Source: Erythrobacteraceae bacterium
GTDB taxonomy: Bacteria; Pseudomonadota; Alphaproteobacteria; Sphingomonadales; Sphingomonadaceae
Direction: 5' to 3'
Assembly: GCA_027486035.1 (NCBI GenBank)
Contig: JAIXPX010000047.1
Coordinates: 57,844-121,843 of the forward strand
DNA length: 64,000 nt
Shown here: positions 18,182-27,739 of the stretch, piece by piece
Numbering within the stretch: the first letter of the stretch is position 1
How the letters are laid out: every line of letters starts with the position of its first letter
Program-made: the position numbers and the translations under genes
Notes under the pieces: generated by a model
Database searches by the model: none
Told to the model about the DNA's origin: nothing
What the model saw: the letters and a program-made list of their open reading frames with translations, nothing else

Positions 18182-20158
18182 CTAGGGCGTAACGATGTCG
18201 AAGCTGCGCGGCATCGGGTCGAGCGCGTCGAGCACGGCCTGAAGGCCCGCCGTGTCGCCCTCGATCGTGACGCCCTCCATGCGGCTCACCATCGCCAGTG
18301 GTGCCTTGACGAACAGCAGCGCCAGCATCGCACGGCGGGGTGCGCGGATGGTCACGTCCGCCTTGGCGGGCAGAGTGCCGACCCGGCCGATGATCGCCTG
18401 TTCGCCGACTTCGAGCACCGCCTGCTCCTTGCGATCGACCAGGTCGAAGGCAATGGTGAAGCCGCGCCGCGCGGCGCGCTCGGGGGCGTAGAGGGTCGCG
18501 GCGGAATCGATCAGCTCCTGCGTCGTCAGCGCGGCGATCATGTCGTTGCTCTGCGCAGCGCTGCGATCGACACGCCCGTTCCTGAGCTCGCTGGCCGCGG
18601 CGAGGAACTGGTTGCGCCAGATCGCGCTTTCGGCCTGATAGCCCTGCTGTTCATAGCTGCGCGCGAGCATCGTCTTGGCGGCGGCATTATCGGGGGCGGC
18701 GAAAACGAGGTTCTGGAGCAGGTCGGACGACCAGCGGTAATCGCCCTCGGCTATAGCCTTGTCCGCCAGCGCCAGCACCCGTTCGGCTCCGCCCAGTGCC
18801 TCGACCAGCCTTTTCGCGCGCGCGGCCGGCGGATGGCGGTGCAGGTTTGCCGGGACCGCGTCGTACCAGCCGAGATAGAACTGGTAGATCGCCTTGGCGT
18901 TGTGGCTGATCGTGCCGTAATAGCCGCGCGTCGACCATTCCTTCGCATGGCCCGGCGGCGGCGTGGCCTCCAAGGCTTCGGCGATCTCGTCCATCGTCTC
19001 CCCGCGGTTCATCCGGCGCACGGTCTGGTCGTGGAGCCAGCGGTAATTGTCGCGCTGGGCGGCAAGCCATGCGGTGCCCTCGGCGCGGCCGAAGATCGGC
19101 CAGCAATGGCTCGAGATGATCGCGTCCGATTGCGGCGCGTAGCGGGTCGCGGCCTCGTCGAGATAGCGCGCCCAGGCTCGCGCATCGCGCACCTTGGCGC
19201 CGCGCGGGGTGAGAATGTTGTGGAGCGAGCAGGTGGCGATTTCGGCGGAGAGAAAGGCTTTTTCGGGCTTCACGAAGACGTTGAACTCGGCCGGCGCTTC
19301 GGTGCCCGAGACGATCTGGAATTCGAGCGTTACGCCGTCCACCATCCGGGTCTCGCCGGTCCGCGCGACCGTGTCGGTCGGCGGGATCAGCGACAGCGTG
19401 CCGGACGACAGGCCCATGCCGATGCCGCTCCCCATCTGCCCGGTCGCGCCGGGCGCGATGCCGGTGCCGAACTGGAAGGCGGCGCGGCGCATCATCGCGG
19501 CCCCGGCCATGACGTTCTCGGAGGTCGCTTCCTCCATGAAACCGGCGGGCGCGATCACCGGCACCTTGCCGGCCTCGACGGCTGCCGCATCGATCACGCC
19601 GCGCGCGCCGCCGAAGTGGTCGCCGTGGCTGTGCGAATAGATGAGGCCGGTGACCGGACGCTTGCCGAGCGTCTCGTCAACCAGCGCCATCGCCGCCTGC
19701 GCCGCCTCGACACTGGTGAGCGGGTCGATCACGATCCAGCCACTCTGGCCCTTGATGATCGTCATGTTCGACACGTCGAACCCGCGCACCTGCCAGATGC
19801 CCGGCGTCACCTGGAACAGCCCGTGACGCTTGAGGTGGGTCATGTGTCGCCACAGCGAGGGGTTGACCGTCTCGGGCGCGGTGCCGGAGACGAAGGCATA
19901 GGCATCGAGGTTCCAAACCGGCTTTCCGGCGGCATCGCGGATCACCGGATCCTTGCGGGTCGCCAGAAAGCCGCGCTGCGCGTCGCGCGCATCGCGGGTG
20001 CCTTCGGGCGGGAGCGCTCGGGCGGTGGCCGAATGGGCGGCGCGGGTCGCCGGGCTGGCGGTGCCCGTCTGGTCCTGCGCCCCGGCAAGGGTCGCTGCCC
20101 CCAGCAGGGCCGCAAAGCCCAGCGCCGCGCCGCAGCGCAATCCGGTGTTCGTCATCAT
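18182..20158 (-). CDS. Secreted alkyl sulfatase (SdsA1-like, metallo-beta-lactamase fold)
   Basis: 658 residues with a signal peptide (residues 1-28, ending AGAQ). The metallo-beta-lactamase metal motif HSHGDH is at residues 176-181, and further ligands are plausible in SAEIATCSLHN and SSHCWPIFG. The arrangement (beta-lactamase domain, helical dimerisation domain near 400-530, SCP2-like sterol-carrier domain at the C-terminus) is that of SDS hydrolases. These cleave primary or secondary alkyl sulfate esters into alcohol and sulfate, giving sulfur and carbon. Full family length. The stop lies 27 bases from the convergent GH3 gene. Confidence 0.92.
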   Translation of the reverse strand: MMTNTGLRCGAALGFAALLGAATLAGAQDQTGTASPATRAAHSATARALPPEGTRDARDAQRGFLATRKDPVIRDAAGKPVWNLDAYAFVSGTAPETVNPSLWRHMTHLKRHGLFQVTPGIWQVRGFDVSNMTIIKGQSGWIVIDPLTSVEAAQAAMALVDETLGKRPVTGLIYSHSHGDHFGGARGVIDAAAVEAGKVPVIAPAGFMEEATSENVMAGAAMMRRAAFQFGTGIAPGATGQMGSGIGMGLSSGTLSLIPPTDTVARTGETRMVDGVTLEFQIVSGTEAPAEFNVFVKPEKAFLSAEIATCSLHNILTPRGAKVRDARAWARYLDEAATRYAPQSDAIISSHCWPIFGRAEGTAWLAAQRDNYRWLHDQTVRRMNRGETMDEIAEALEATPPPGHAKEWSTRGYYGTISHNAKAIYQFYLGWYDAVPANLHRHPPAARAKRLVEALGGAERVLALADKAIAEGDYRWSSDLLQNLVFAAPDNAAAKTMLARSYEQQGYQAESAIWRNQFLAAASELRNGRVDRSAAQSNDMIAALTTQELIDSAATLYAPERAARRGFTIAFDLVDRKEQAVLEVGEQAIIGRVGTLPAKADVTIRAPRRAMLALLFVKAPLAMVSRMEGVTIEGDTAGLQAVLDALDPMPRSFDIVTP

Positions 20159-20366
20159 ATGGTTCCCCTCTTGTCCCGCTGCTGGTGATGCCCTGACGGG
20201 TCTCGCAATTCAAGCAGCATGCCGCGCGCCCATTCTCCGACGCCTGCATTCATTCAGAGAATAGAATGTTTGCGGATGAAGATTGAATTTTTCCGATTAC
20301 GTCCGAGCCGCTACCAGCCGACCGGCAAAGCCTTCCCTCTCCCACCCTGAAGGGCCCTTCACCGCG

Positions 20367-21437
20367 ATGGACCAGACCAGCCAGCGACCGGAGTCCGCAG
20401 CCCGCGCCCCCGCACGTGCTGCGCGCGCTCTGTCGCTCGTCGCCAGTCCGCTGCGGCTCGCGCACCCGAACGGGGCGGTTCCCGGATCGTGGAGCGCTGC
20501 GCTTGCCGGGCTGGGCGCTTGGCTCGAAGTGGAGATCGCTTCGGTTCCCGCGCCCGATGCTGCAGCACCGGTCTTTGCACCGTGGGAGGGCTGGAGCCCG
20601 GCCGCTTTCCAGAACGGGGGCGCGGCGGGATTGCCCGAGGCGCAGTTCGTCGCCAGCTATTGCCTCGACCACGGCCACCACGCGCGCGGCGCGGTCGATC
20701 TGGTGCTGCTATCGCCGCATCCGGCGCTCTGCGGTGCGGGCGGAGTGGACGCCGCGCCTCTGGCGGGCGCTCTGCGGGCCATGATCCGCGTCGCCGTCGC
20801 CGAGGGACGGGGGCGGATCGCGATCATCTGCCATGCCACCCAGCACGGCGCGCTGGAGCGTTTTCGCCTGGCCGAAGAGCGCAGCCTTGTCCCCGACGGG
20901 GTCGCGGTGTGCTGTCTGGCAATCGAGGATGCCCTGCCGGCACTGATGGGACCGGGCGCGCCGTGGGACGCGGTGATCGCCATGCCGGACCTGCGCGGCA
21001 TCGTCTTCACGCTCCTGTCCGAGACAAGCGGCTTGCGGGGAGCCTGGCCGATGCTGTGGCACAGCCATGGCCTGAGGCGCGTGACCTGCGAGGTGCGGGG
21101 CGAGGGCAGTGTGCGCCTGCCGCTCGATGCCCCGGCGCTGGTCCAGACCCTCGCGCTCGCGCTTCAGGCGGCCGGCAAGACCGCTGCTGCGCAGCGGCTC
21201 CACGCAAGGTGGGCGGATTTGCGCGAGAGCGGGGTGACCACGCTGGCGCGGGGCAGCGCGGCGCCCTATGCGACCGAGCTTTCCGATCCCGATCTCATCG
21301 CTATGATCAGCCGCGAAAACACCTCGTGCAAGCCTGCGCGCCGCGAGTGGCAGGCGCTTAAAAGCCAACCCATGATAAATTTCGGGGGCCATTTGCGAGT
21401 CTTGCGCGTTGTATCTTCAAAGACCGCTAACCATTAA
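20367..21437 (+). CDS. Hypothetical protein, faint isopropylmalate-dehydrogenase-like fold
   Basis: 356 residues from the ATG at 20367; an upstream TTG at 20283 is less likely. No catalytic motif is recognised. Segments such as ALRAMIRVAVAEGRGRIAII and PWDAVIAMPDLRGIVFTLLSE are spaced like the Arg/Lys and NLFGDILSD elements of isocitrate/isopropylmalate dehydrogenases, but the key Lys, Asp and glycine residues are not kept. If related, it has lost catalysis. It is followed after 14 bases by an ArsR regulator, so the two are probably one operon and may act as a sensor/regulator pair (inference). Confidence 0.5.
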   Translation: MDQTSQRPESAARAPARAARALSLVASPLRLAHPNGAVPGSWSAALAGLGAWLEVEIASVPAPDAAAPVFAPWEGWSPAAFQNGGAAGLPEAQFVASYCLDHGHHARGAVDLVLLSPHPALCGAGGVDAAPLAGALRAMIRVAVAEGRGRIAIICHATQHGALERFRLAEERSLVPDGVAVCCLAIEDALPALMGPGAPWDAVIAMPDLRGIVFTLLSETSGLRGAWPMLWHSHGLRRVTCEVRGEGSVRLPLDAPALVQTLALALQAAGKTAAAQRLHARWADLRESGVTTLARGSAAPYATELSDPDLIAMISRENTSCKPARREWQALKSQPMINFGGHLRVLRVVSSKTANH

Positions 21438-21451
21438 ATAGGAAGCGTATC

Positions 21452-21835
21452 ATGCCGAGCCGCAAGATCGTCGCAAATGAACTGGCGCATGTCCTGCGGC
21501 AGATTTCCCATCCGGACCGGATTCGCCTGCTGCTCAAGCTGCAGGCGGGCGAGCAGACGGTGAACGAACTGGGGGATATCCTCGAGATTTCTCCGACCCG
21601 CGTGTCGCAGCATCTCGGCGTGCTGCGCGCGGTCGCTCTGGTCGAGACCGAAACCCAGGGGCAGAAGCGGGTCTACCGCCTCGCCCAGCCCGAGCTGGCA
21701 AGCTGGCTGATTGGGGGGATCGACTTCATCGCCCACCGCCTTGGCCGGGCGACGCCTGAGGACATCGACCAGGCCAAGCAGCTCTGGGTGGCCGAGGCGG
21801 TAGACCCCGCCGAGCAGATCGACCGCGCCGCCTGA
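21452..21835 (+). CDS. ArsR-family winged-helix regulator
   Basis: 127 residues with an AGGAAG ribosome-binding site. The winged-helix core is clear: LRQISHPDRIRLLLKLQAGEQTVNELGDILE, then TRVSQHLGVLRAVALVETE and KRVYRLA. No CxC metal-site motif is present, so it is not a classic arsenic or zinc sensor. It sits 14 bases downstream of the dehydrogenase-like hypothetical gene and probably shares its transcript. Confidence 0.85.
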   Translation: MPSRKIVANELAHVLRQISHPDRIRLLLKLQAGEQTVNELGDILEISPTRVSQHLGVLRAVALVETETQGQKRVYRLAQPELASWLIGGIDFIAHRLGRATPEDIDQAKQLWVAEAVDPAEQIDRAA

Positions 21836-21889
21836 GGCGCCCTGGCCCCCCGGCGTGACCGGCCGCGGCGGGGCGGGACCACAGGGGCC

Positions 21890-22555
21890 TCAGCAGGCGT
21901 GCGCGGTGCGCAATTGCGGGGCGAGCGCGGCGGCATAGCGCTGCTCTACCGCGACCCAGCCTTGCGCGGTCTCGTCCCAGGCTTCGACCTCGCCGGTCTT
22001 GATGTCATAGACCCAGCCGTGCAGCTCCAGCTCCTTGCGCGCCAGTGCCACCGCGACGGTGGGGTGGGTCTTGAGGTGCTGCAATTGCAGGATGACATTC
22101 TGCTCCAGCAGCATCCGCATCTTTGCTTCCGGATCGAGGTCGGCGCCCAGGGCCTCGGTAATGTCGACCGCCCCTTGCGCAAAGCCGAGCCATTCGCGCA
22201 CGTGCGGCAGGTTGGTCAGCGCGGCGCGGTTCATCGCCCCCTTCATCGCCCCGCACTGGGTGTGGCCGCACACCACGATGTGGGGGATGCGCAGCGACCC
22301 GATCGCGAATTCGATCGAGGCGGTCATGCCGCCGGTCTGGTTGGTGTGCGGCGGCACGATGTTGCCCGCGTTGCGGCAGATGAACAGCTCGCCCGGATCG
22401 GTCTGGGTCAACATCGCCGTCTCGATCCGGCTGTCGGAGCAGGTGATGAACAGCGCCTCGGGGCTCTGGCCGGCACTCAGCCGTTCGAACAGCGCCTGCT
22501 TTTCCGGGAAGACCTCGCGCTGGAACTTCACCACGCCTTGGGCGAAACGGGACAT
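21890..22555 (-). CDS. Beta-class carbonic anhydrase
   Basis: 221 residues from the ATG at 22555 (MSRFAQGVVKFQREVFPEK). The zinc and active-site set of beta-carbonic anhydrases is complete: CSDSR (Cys plus the Asp/Arg dyad), then CGHTQCGAMKG with His and the second Cys. It interconverts carbon dioxide and bicarbonate in the cytoplasm, supplying carboxylases. Length matches the family. No signal peptide is seen. An in-frame extension up to 22693 exists but lacks a better start. Confidence 0.95.
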   Translation of the reverse strand: MSRFAQGVVKFQREVFPEKQALFERLSAGQSPEALFITCSDSRIETAMLTQTDPGELFICRNAGNIVPPHTNQTGGMTASIEFAIGSLRIPHIVVCGHTQCGAMKGAMNRAALTNLPHVREWLGFAQGAVDITEALGADLDPEAKMRMLLEQNVILQLQHLKTHPTVAVALARKELELHGWVYDIKTGEVEAWDETAQGWVAVEQRYAAALAPQLRTAHAC

Positions 22556-22749
22556 GGGCGGGGCTCCTCGGGATCGTGCAACGTCTGCAAATCTGCGCAG
22601 ATAACGGGTAGTGAAGGTATGACGCGCGCTCCGCAGCGTCAAGCGCGGCGGAAATCGCCGCCTCGTCAAACCTGCTGGTGACTTGCGCTGCAATGTGTGG
22701 TGTCAGGGGCGCCGCCAGACATCCATCAGGACACGAGGACGCAAGAGAC

Positions 22750-23916
22750 ATGAATTTCGAGCTCGATCACGAACACGCGATGCTCAAGGAGCTGGTCGGC
22801 AAGTTCGTGCGCGACCAGTTGATGCCCTATGAGGCGAGCGTGATCGCCCGCGAGAATATCGGGCAGGGCACCTATCTCACCCCCGAGGAGACCGCCAAGG
22901 TCGACGCGGTGAGCCGCGAGCTGGGCCTGTGGGGCCTCGATGCCCCCGAGGAGGTGGGCGGCATGAACCTGCCCATGGTGGCGATGGTCGGCGTCTCCGA
23001 GGAACTGGGCAAGACTGTCGTGCCCTATTACCTCCCGCCTGACAGCCCCAATTTGCGGATGCTGATGGTCGCGGCGGACGAGCGCCAGCGCGAGGCCTAC
23101 CTTGAACCCTATGTCCGCGGCGAGACGATCAGCGCCATCGGCATCTCGGAACCCGGTGCGGGCGCCGACCCGCAGGGGATGCGCACCACCGCGGTTCAGG
23201 ACGGCGACGACTGGATCATCAACGGCCGCAAGATCTGGATCACCAAGGGCGCCGAGGCCGATTTCACCATTCTCATGGCGGTGACCGACAAGAACCCCAA
23301 TGGCAGAAACGGCATGTCGGCCTTCCTCGTCGACAAGGGCACGCCGGGTTTCAACGTCACCCGCAAGATCCCGATGATCGACGGCACGGCGACTTACGAG
23401 ATTGCTCTCGAGGATTGCCGGGTGCCCGGCTGGAAGCTGCTCGGCAAGCGCGGGCAGGGCTTCGCGCCGATGCAGGTGCGCCTTGGCACGCGGCGGATCG
23501 AGATGGCCTCGTGGTCGATCGGCATGGCGCAGCGCGCGCTCGACATGATGATCGACTACGCCCCGCAGCGCAGCACCTTCGGCAAGCCCCTGTCGGCGCG
23601 CCAGACGGTGCAGAACTGGATCGCGGACGCCGCGACCAGGATCCACGCGATGCGGCTGATGACCTATGACTGCGCGTGGAAGATCGATCAGGGGCGCGAC
23701 GTGCGCAGCGAAATCTCGATGATCAAGAGCTTCTGCACCGAAAGCGCCTATGAAATCGTCGACCACGCGATGCAGCTCTATGGCGGCATGGGCATGACCC
23801 GTGAGCTGCCGCTCTACCTGATGAGCAACAAGCTGCGAACGATGCGCATCTATGACGGCCCCTCCGAGATCCACAACTGGGTGGTCGCCCGCGGTTTGCT
23901 GGGGACGCACGAGTAG
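22750..23916 (+). CDS. Acyl-CoA dehydrogenase (ACAD10/11-like, Asp base)
   Basis: 388 residues from the ATG at 22750. The flavin and substrate motifs of the family are present: AIGISEPGAGADPQGMRTTA, WIINGRKIWITKGAEADF, QRSTFGKPLSARQTVQ, and a C-terminal QLYGGMGMTRE. The C-terminal base segment reads MRIYDGPSEIHNW: Asp stands where medium-chain dehydrogenases have Glu. That is the pattern of the ACAD10/11-like branch, so it is not a loss of function. It oxidises an acyl-CoA to the enoyl-CoA with electron transfer flavoprotein as acceptor. Chain specificity unknown. Confidence 0.9.
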   Translation: MNFELDHEHAMLKELVGKFVRDQLMPYEASVIARENIGQGTYLTPEETAKVDAVSRELGLWGLDAPEEVGGMNLPMVAMVGVSEELGKTVVPYYLPPDSPNLRMLMVAADERQREAYLEPYVRGETISAIGISEPGAGADPQGMRTTAVQDGDDWIINGRKIWITKGAEADFTILMAVTDKNPNGRNGMSAFLVDKGTPGFNVTRKIPMIDGTATYEIALEDCRVPGWKLLGKRGQGFAPMQVRLGTRRIEMASWSIGMAQRALDMMIDYAPQRSTFGKPLSARQTVQNWIADAATRIHAMRLMTYDCAWKIDQGRDVRSEISMIKSFCTESAYEIVDHAMQLYGGMGMTRELPLYLMSNKLRTMRIYDGPSEIHNWVVARGLLGTHE

Positions 23917-23944
23917 GCCCACCAAGCCTTCGCGCCAAAGGAAA

Positions 23945-23974
23945 CGGGCGGGAGAACCATGGTTCTCCCGCCCG
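23945..23974. terminator. Bidirectional terminator between acyl-CoA dehydrogenase and TonB receptor
   Basis: A 14-bp perfect stem (23945-23958 with 23961-23974) with a 2-base centre is followed by CTCTTTAT on the plus strand. It is placed exactly between two convergent genes. Confidence 0.8.
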
Positions 23975-23998
23975 CTCTTTATGCGCCTTGCGGCCGGA

Positions 23999-26900
23999 TC
24001 AGAAGCGACCCGTCACCCCGAGGAAGAAGCTCCGCCCCATGCCCGAGACCGGGTAGGCCGAGCTCGAGAGGTAGGGGACCTCGTCGGTCACGTTGTTGAT
24101 CCCGCCGTAGAAGGTCACCTCGTCGGTCGCATCGAGCGAGAAGGCGAGGTTGTGGATCCAGTAGTCCGGCGCGAAGCCCGCCGGACCGAACTCGAAGTTG
24201 ATGCGTTCGATCTGCACCACCGAGGCGACCGCGGTGGATTGGATATACTGCAACCCGTAGTTGAGGGTGAAGTCGCCGCGGTTCCAGGTGACACTCCCGA
24301 AGCCCGCGAATTCCGGTGCGCCCAGTTCCCTGAGGCCGGGGTTGGGGACATCGGGACGGCGCGGATCGAAGAAGCGATCAAGCCGCTCGGTCCAGTTGCC
24401 GTTGACCGACAGGTTGAAGTTGTTCTGCCCCAGGCTGAAGGCGTAGTTGATCTGCGCATCGACCCCGCGGGTATCGAGAGCCGCGAAGTTGATCTGCGAC
24501 TGGCGCAGGAAGTTGAAGCCCAGGAAGGTCGGCGAACCGGCATTGCGGTTCCGGGTGAACAACCCGCAGAAGTTGTTCGGGAAGGTCGGCAGGTCATAGC
24601 AGTTGTTGACGATGTCCTGCGCTGACACTGCTGCGATGGCGTTGTCGATCTTGATCGAGTAGTAGTCCGCCGAGAGCGTCAGGCCGGGGATGAAGCGCGG
24701 CTGCACCACCGCCCCTGCCGTCCAGGTGGTAGCGGTTTCCTCCTGAAGGTTGGGGTTCCCGCCCCCCAGGCCGGCAAAGCGCGCGGTCAGCGGATCCTCG
24801 TAACCCACCGGAATGCCGTCGGCGCGGCAATTGGCGAGCCGGTTTTGTGCCGCTGGATCGTTGTTGGCGATCAGGTTGTTGATGTTCGACTGGCTGCACG
24901 GATCGGCCGGGCGGAAGAACGCCGTCGATTCGGGGGCGAAGAGTTCCGCGATGTTCGGCGCCCGGATCGCCACCGAGTAGGTGCCGCGCAAGCGGATGTC
25001 CTCGATCGGGGCCCAGGTGCCGTTGACGTTCCAGGTGAAGGCCCCGCCGATCGTCGAGTAATCGGCATAGCGGCCCGCCGCGCCCAGGCTCAGGTCCTGG
25101 AAGAAGGGCGTGTCGCTGAGGATAGGCAGCAGAACTTCGCCGAACACTTCACGGACTTCGAACTGGCCGCCCGCGTTGAGGCTGCGGGTCGCATCGAAGA
25201 TCAGCGACTGGTTGGGCGAGATCGAGCCGATGAAGGTCCCGGCCGGACCCGCGGGCGAGCCCGCCGGCAGGAGGCCGAGCACCAGCGGATCGAGGTCGGT
25301 CTGCGACTTCTCCTTGCGGTATTCCGCGCCCAGGTTGAACTTCACCGCGCCGCCGGGCAAGTTGAAAAAGGCGCCCGTGTCGCCGTGCAACATGCCGGTG
25401 ATGACCAGCTGCTCGAGACGGGCCTCGCTGGTGGTCGGGGTGGTGATCCACGCTGCCGCTTCCGGGCTCACCGAATTGACGCCGCGGAACAGGTTGGCCG
25501 GCACGCAGCCGCTGTTGGGCCCGGGGGTGAAGGTAAAGAAGCCGGGCGCGATCACCGGGAAGGCTTCCGAACCGGGGTGCAGCGCGGCGGGGTTGACGTT
25601 CGAACGGCAGGTGGGCTGGCCGGTGCGCGGATCGGTGATGACGTCGATCGCCGCAAACAGGCGGTCATAGCGCACCGAGTTGCCGCTGGTCGTGCGGTTG
25701 TTGGTGCGGCCGTAGTTGCCGACCAGTTCGTACTTGAGGTTCGGGGTGAGCTCCCCGTCGATCCCGCCGACGATGCGGTAGGTCTCGCGCAAGGACGTGG
25801 TGATGTTCGGCCCGAGATCGGTGAAGTCGCGGCTCACCAGAAGCCCGCCCGCCGCAGTGGCCTCGCCGCGCAGCGCGACGGGAATGAAGGGGTTGGCCGG
25901 CGAGATGAACAGCGTGTCGTAGAAGGTGTTGTAGCTGTTGCGGCTGGTCGTCTCGTTGCGGGCGTACTTGGCATCGAACCATACCCGCGCCGCGCCCGAG
26001 AATTCGTAGCTGCCGCGCAGGTTGCCGTAGATGCGCTCCGAGCCGGGGATCAGCGAAGCCTCGTTGACGCGCTCGAACGAGCCATCGCCGCCGAACTGGT
26101 TGGCGGTGCCCGCGATCAGGCCGTCCTGGAACACCTGCGGATTGCCGTTGGCGTCGGTGATGTAGCAGCCGCCCCCCCCGAACACGACGCGGCCAATATA
26201 GCTTTCGTTGCAGTCCGGCGTGCCGTTATTGTTGATGTCGAGCCCGAAGCGGGCAAAGTCAGCCCGGTAGATCAGGCCCGCGTTCGATGAGATCGCAAAG
26301 CGCGGGTCGGCGCCGATCACGAAGGACGGCGCGGCCGCGGCACGATCGACCAGCGCCTGTTCGGCCGCGGTGATGCCGCCCGGGAACAGGGTGGCGATTT
26401 GCGCCGGGGTGGGGATCACCCCGCCATAGGGAAAGCGACCTGCTGCCTCGGCGGGGCCGCCGATGCGGAAGCGGTTGGCGAAGTTCGGCATGGTCGCCGC
26501 GTTGATGTCGCCGCGCTGGAAGCGCCGCAGCGGGTTCTGGTAGGTCGTCGAGTTGTTACCGCGGCCGTTGTTGGCGGTGAAGTCGCGGTCGCCGAAAAGG
26601 ATCTCGTTGTCCTTGGTGTAGCCGGCCGCGAAGGTCACATTGCCGCGCCCGTCGGCGAAGTTCTTGCCATAGACGCCCTCGATCCGGGCTGAACGCCCGT
26701 CACCCTTCGACGAGACGCCCATCTGCGCATCGACAGTGAAGCCCTCGAAGTCGCGCTTCAGCACATAGTTGACCACGCCCGTCACCGCGTCCGCACCGTA
26801 AACCGCCGAAGCGCCGCCGGTGAGCACTTCAACCCGCTCGAGCAGCGCATTGGGGATGGTCGCCACGTCGACCGTCTGCGAGCCGGCCACGCCCGAGACG

Positions 26901-27343
26901 TGGCGCCAGCCATCGACCAGCACCAGAGTGCGGTTCGCGCCGAGCTGGCGCAGGTTGAGCGTTGCCTGGCCGATCCCGCCCGCGCCGCGCTCGATCGAGT
27001 CGGCCACGGTGCCGGAGGAAATCAGCGCCGGGATCTGACGCAGCGCGGCCGTGGCGTCGGTCAAACCGAAATTGCGGATCGCCTCGGAATCGAGCGTGCT
27101 GATCGGCAGCGGTGCGGTGGCGTTGGGGTCGCGCGCGATGCGCGAGCCGGTGACGATGATCTGCTGCTGCGCATCCTCCGCGGTGGCATCGGCGACCTCG
27201 TCCGCCTGGGTCTCATCGGCAAGGGCCGCGTCCGCTTCATCGTCGGCGGCGTGCGCGACGGCAGGAACAGTCCCGGACAGCAGCAGCGCAGCGGCCAGAG
27301 CAGGGAGCGATGACGATCGGAGTGAGAGCTTCGGGTTGCGCAT
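23999..27343 (-). CDS. TonB-dependent receptor
   Basis: 1114 residues from the ATG at 27343 (MRNPKLSLRSSSLPALAAALLLSG, cut near AHAA). An unusually acidic Asp/Glu/Ala linker (about residues 36-60) precedes the TonB box QIIVTGSRI and the plug (ATAALRQIPALIS, NRTLVLVDGWRHV, GASAVYGADAVTGVVNYVL). The barrel ends GRSFFLGVTGRF. This is the second common sphingomonad receptor class, with a TLVLVDG plug element. The ligand is unknown and no hydrolase is linked. A long upstream region carries a paired TTTGGCAA element, so it is probably tightly regulated. Confidence 0.92.
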   Translation of the reverse strand: MRNPKLSLRSSSLPALAAALLLSGTVPAVAHAADDEADAALADETQADEVADATAEDAQQQIIVTGSRIARDPNATAPLPISTLDSEAIRNFGLTDATAALRQIPALISSGTVADSIERGAGGIGQATLNLRQLGANRTLVLVDGWRHVSGVAGSQTVDVATIPNALLERVEVLTGGASAVYGADAVTGVVNYVLKRDFEGFTVDAQMGVSSKGDGRSARIEGVYGKNFADGRGNVTFAAGYTKDNEILFGDRDFTANNGRGNNSTTYQNPLRRFQRGDINAATMPNFANRFRIGGPAEAAGRFPYGGVIPTPAQIATLFPGGITAAEQALVDRAAAAPSFVIGADPRFAISSNAGLIYRADFARFGLDINNNGTPDCNESYIGRVVFGGGGCYITDANGNPQVFQDGLIAGTANQFGGDGSFERVNEASLIPGSERIYGNLRGSYEFSGAARVWFDAKYARNETTSRNSYNTFYDTLFISPANPFIPVALRGEATAAGGLLVSRDFTDLGPNITTSLRETYRIVGGIDGELTPNLKYELVGNYGRTNNRTTSGNSVRYDRLFAAIDVITDPRTGQPTCRSNVNPAALHPGSEAFPVIAPGFFTFTPGPNSGCVPANLFRGVNSVSPEAAAWITTPTTSEARLEQLVITGMLHGDTGAFFNLPGGAVKFNLGAEYRKEKSQTDLDPLVLGLLPAGSPAGPAGTFIGSISPNQSLIFDATRSLNAGGQFEVREVFGEVLLPILSDTPFFQDLSLGAAGRYADYSTIGGAFTWNVNGTWAPIEDIRLRGTYSVAIRAPNIAELFAPESTAFFRPADPCSQSNINNLIANNDPAAQNRLANCRADGIPVGYEDPLTARFAGLGGGNPNLQEETATTWTAGAVVQPRFIPGLTLSADYYSIKIDNAIAAVSAQDIVNNCYDLPTFPNNFCGLFTRNRNAGSPTFLGFNFLRQSQINFAALDTRGVDAQINYAFSLGQNNFNLSVNGNWTERLDRFFDPRRPDVPNPGLRELGAPEFAGFGSVTWNRGDFTLNYGLQYIQSTAVASVVQIERINFEFGPAGFAPDYWIHNLAFSLDATDEVTFYGGINNVTDEVPYLSSSAYPVSGMGRSFFLGVTGRF

Positions 27344-27739
27344 GATGATGATACCTCGCGAAATAAAACCAGTGATCGGGGCGACCGCAGACTGCGGCAT
27401 CGATCTTTCAGCAGCAGAGGCCCGCCGCCGCGAGCCAGGGCTCACAGCAAGGTCTGCTGGTTCTTCCTGCGCGAGATCGATCGGCCTGGCATTTTGCCTT
27501 GTGCCGAACTCGCCCCCAAACGGGCGCACTCCGTGCGGAGTAGCGACCGCGTTCGATATTACGCAATCATTTCCAGGTGGTAAGGGGGCTCTTTGGCTTT
27601 GGTCCGGGGCATCACCCCTTTTGGCAATAAGTGTAACTATTTGGCAACATTAGACTTACGCGGGCGCCGAGCCCCGCGGCTTCACTCGCAGCTTTGAGGG
27701 GTTCGCTTGCGGGGCGCGGCTCTGCTAGCAGCAGCACCC
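27344..27739. other. 396-bp control region between divergent TonB receptor and acyl-CoA dehydrogenase genes
   Basis: No gene is seen. The stretch around 27560-27660 is AT-richer than the surroundings and contains two TTTGGCAA copies exactly 20 bases apart (27620-27627 and 27640-27647). It probably holds promoters for both divergent genes. Confidence 0.6.
27620..27647. promoter_or_regulatory. Paired TTTGGCAA direct repeat (candidate operator)
   Basis: Two identical octamers with a 20-base period put both on the same helix face, two turns apart. They lie about 275 bases upstream of the receptor start and 93 bases upstream of the acyl-CoA dehydrogenase start. Confidence 0.45.

Noticed and set aside
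24845..26290. 481-codon plus-strand open frame antisense to the second TonB receptor
   Set aside because: Composition is Arg/Gly/Ala-rich without motifs; it mirrors the receptor's codons.
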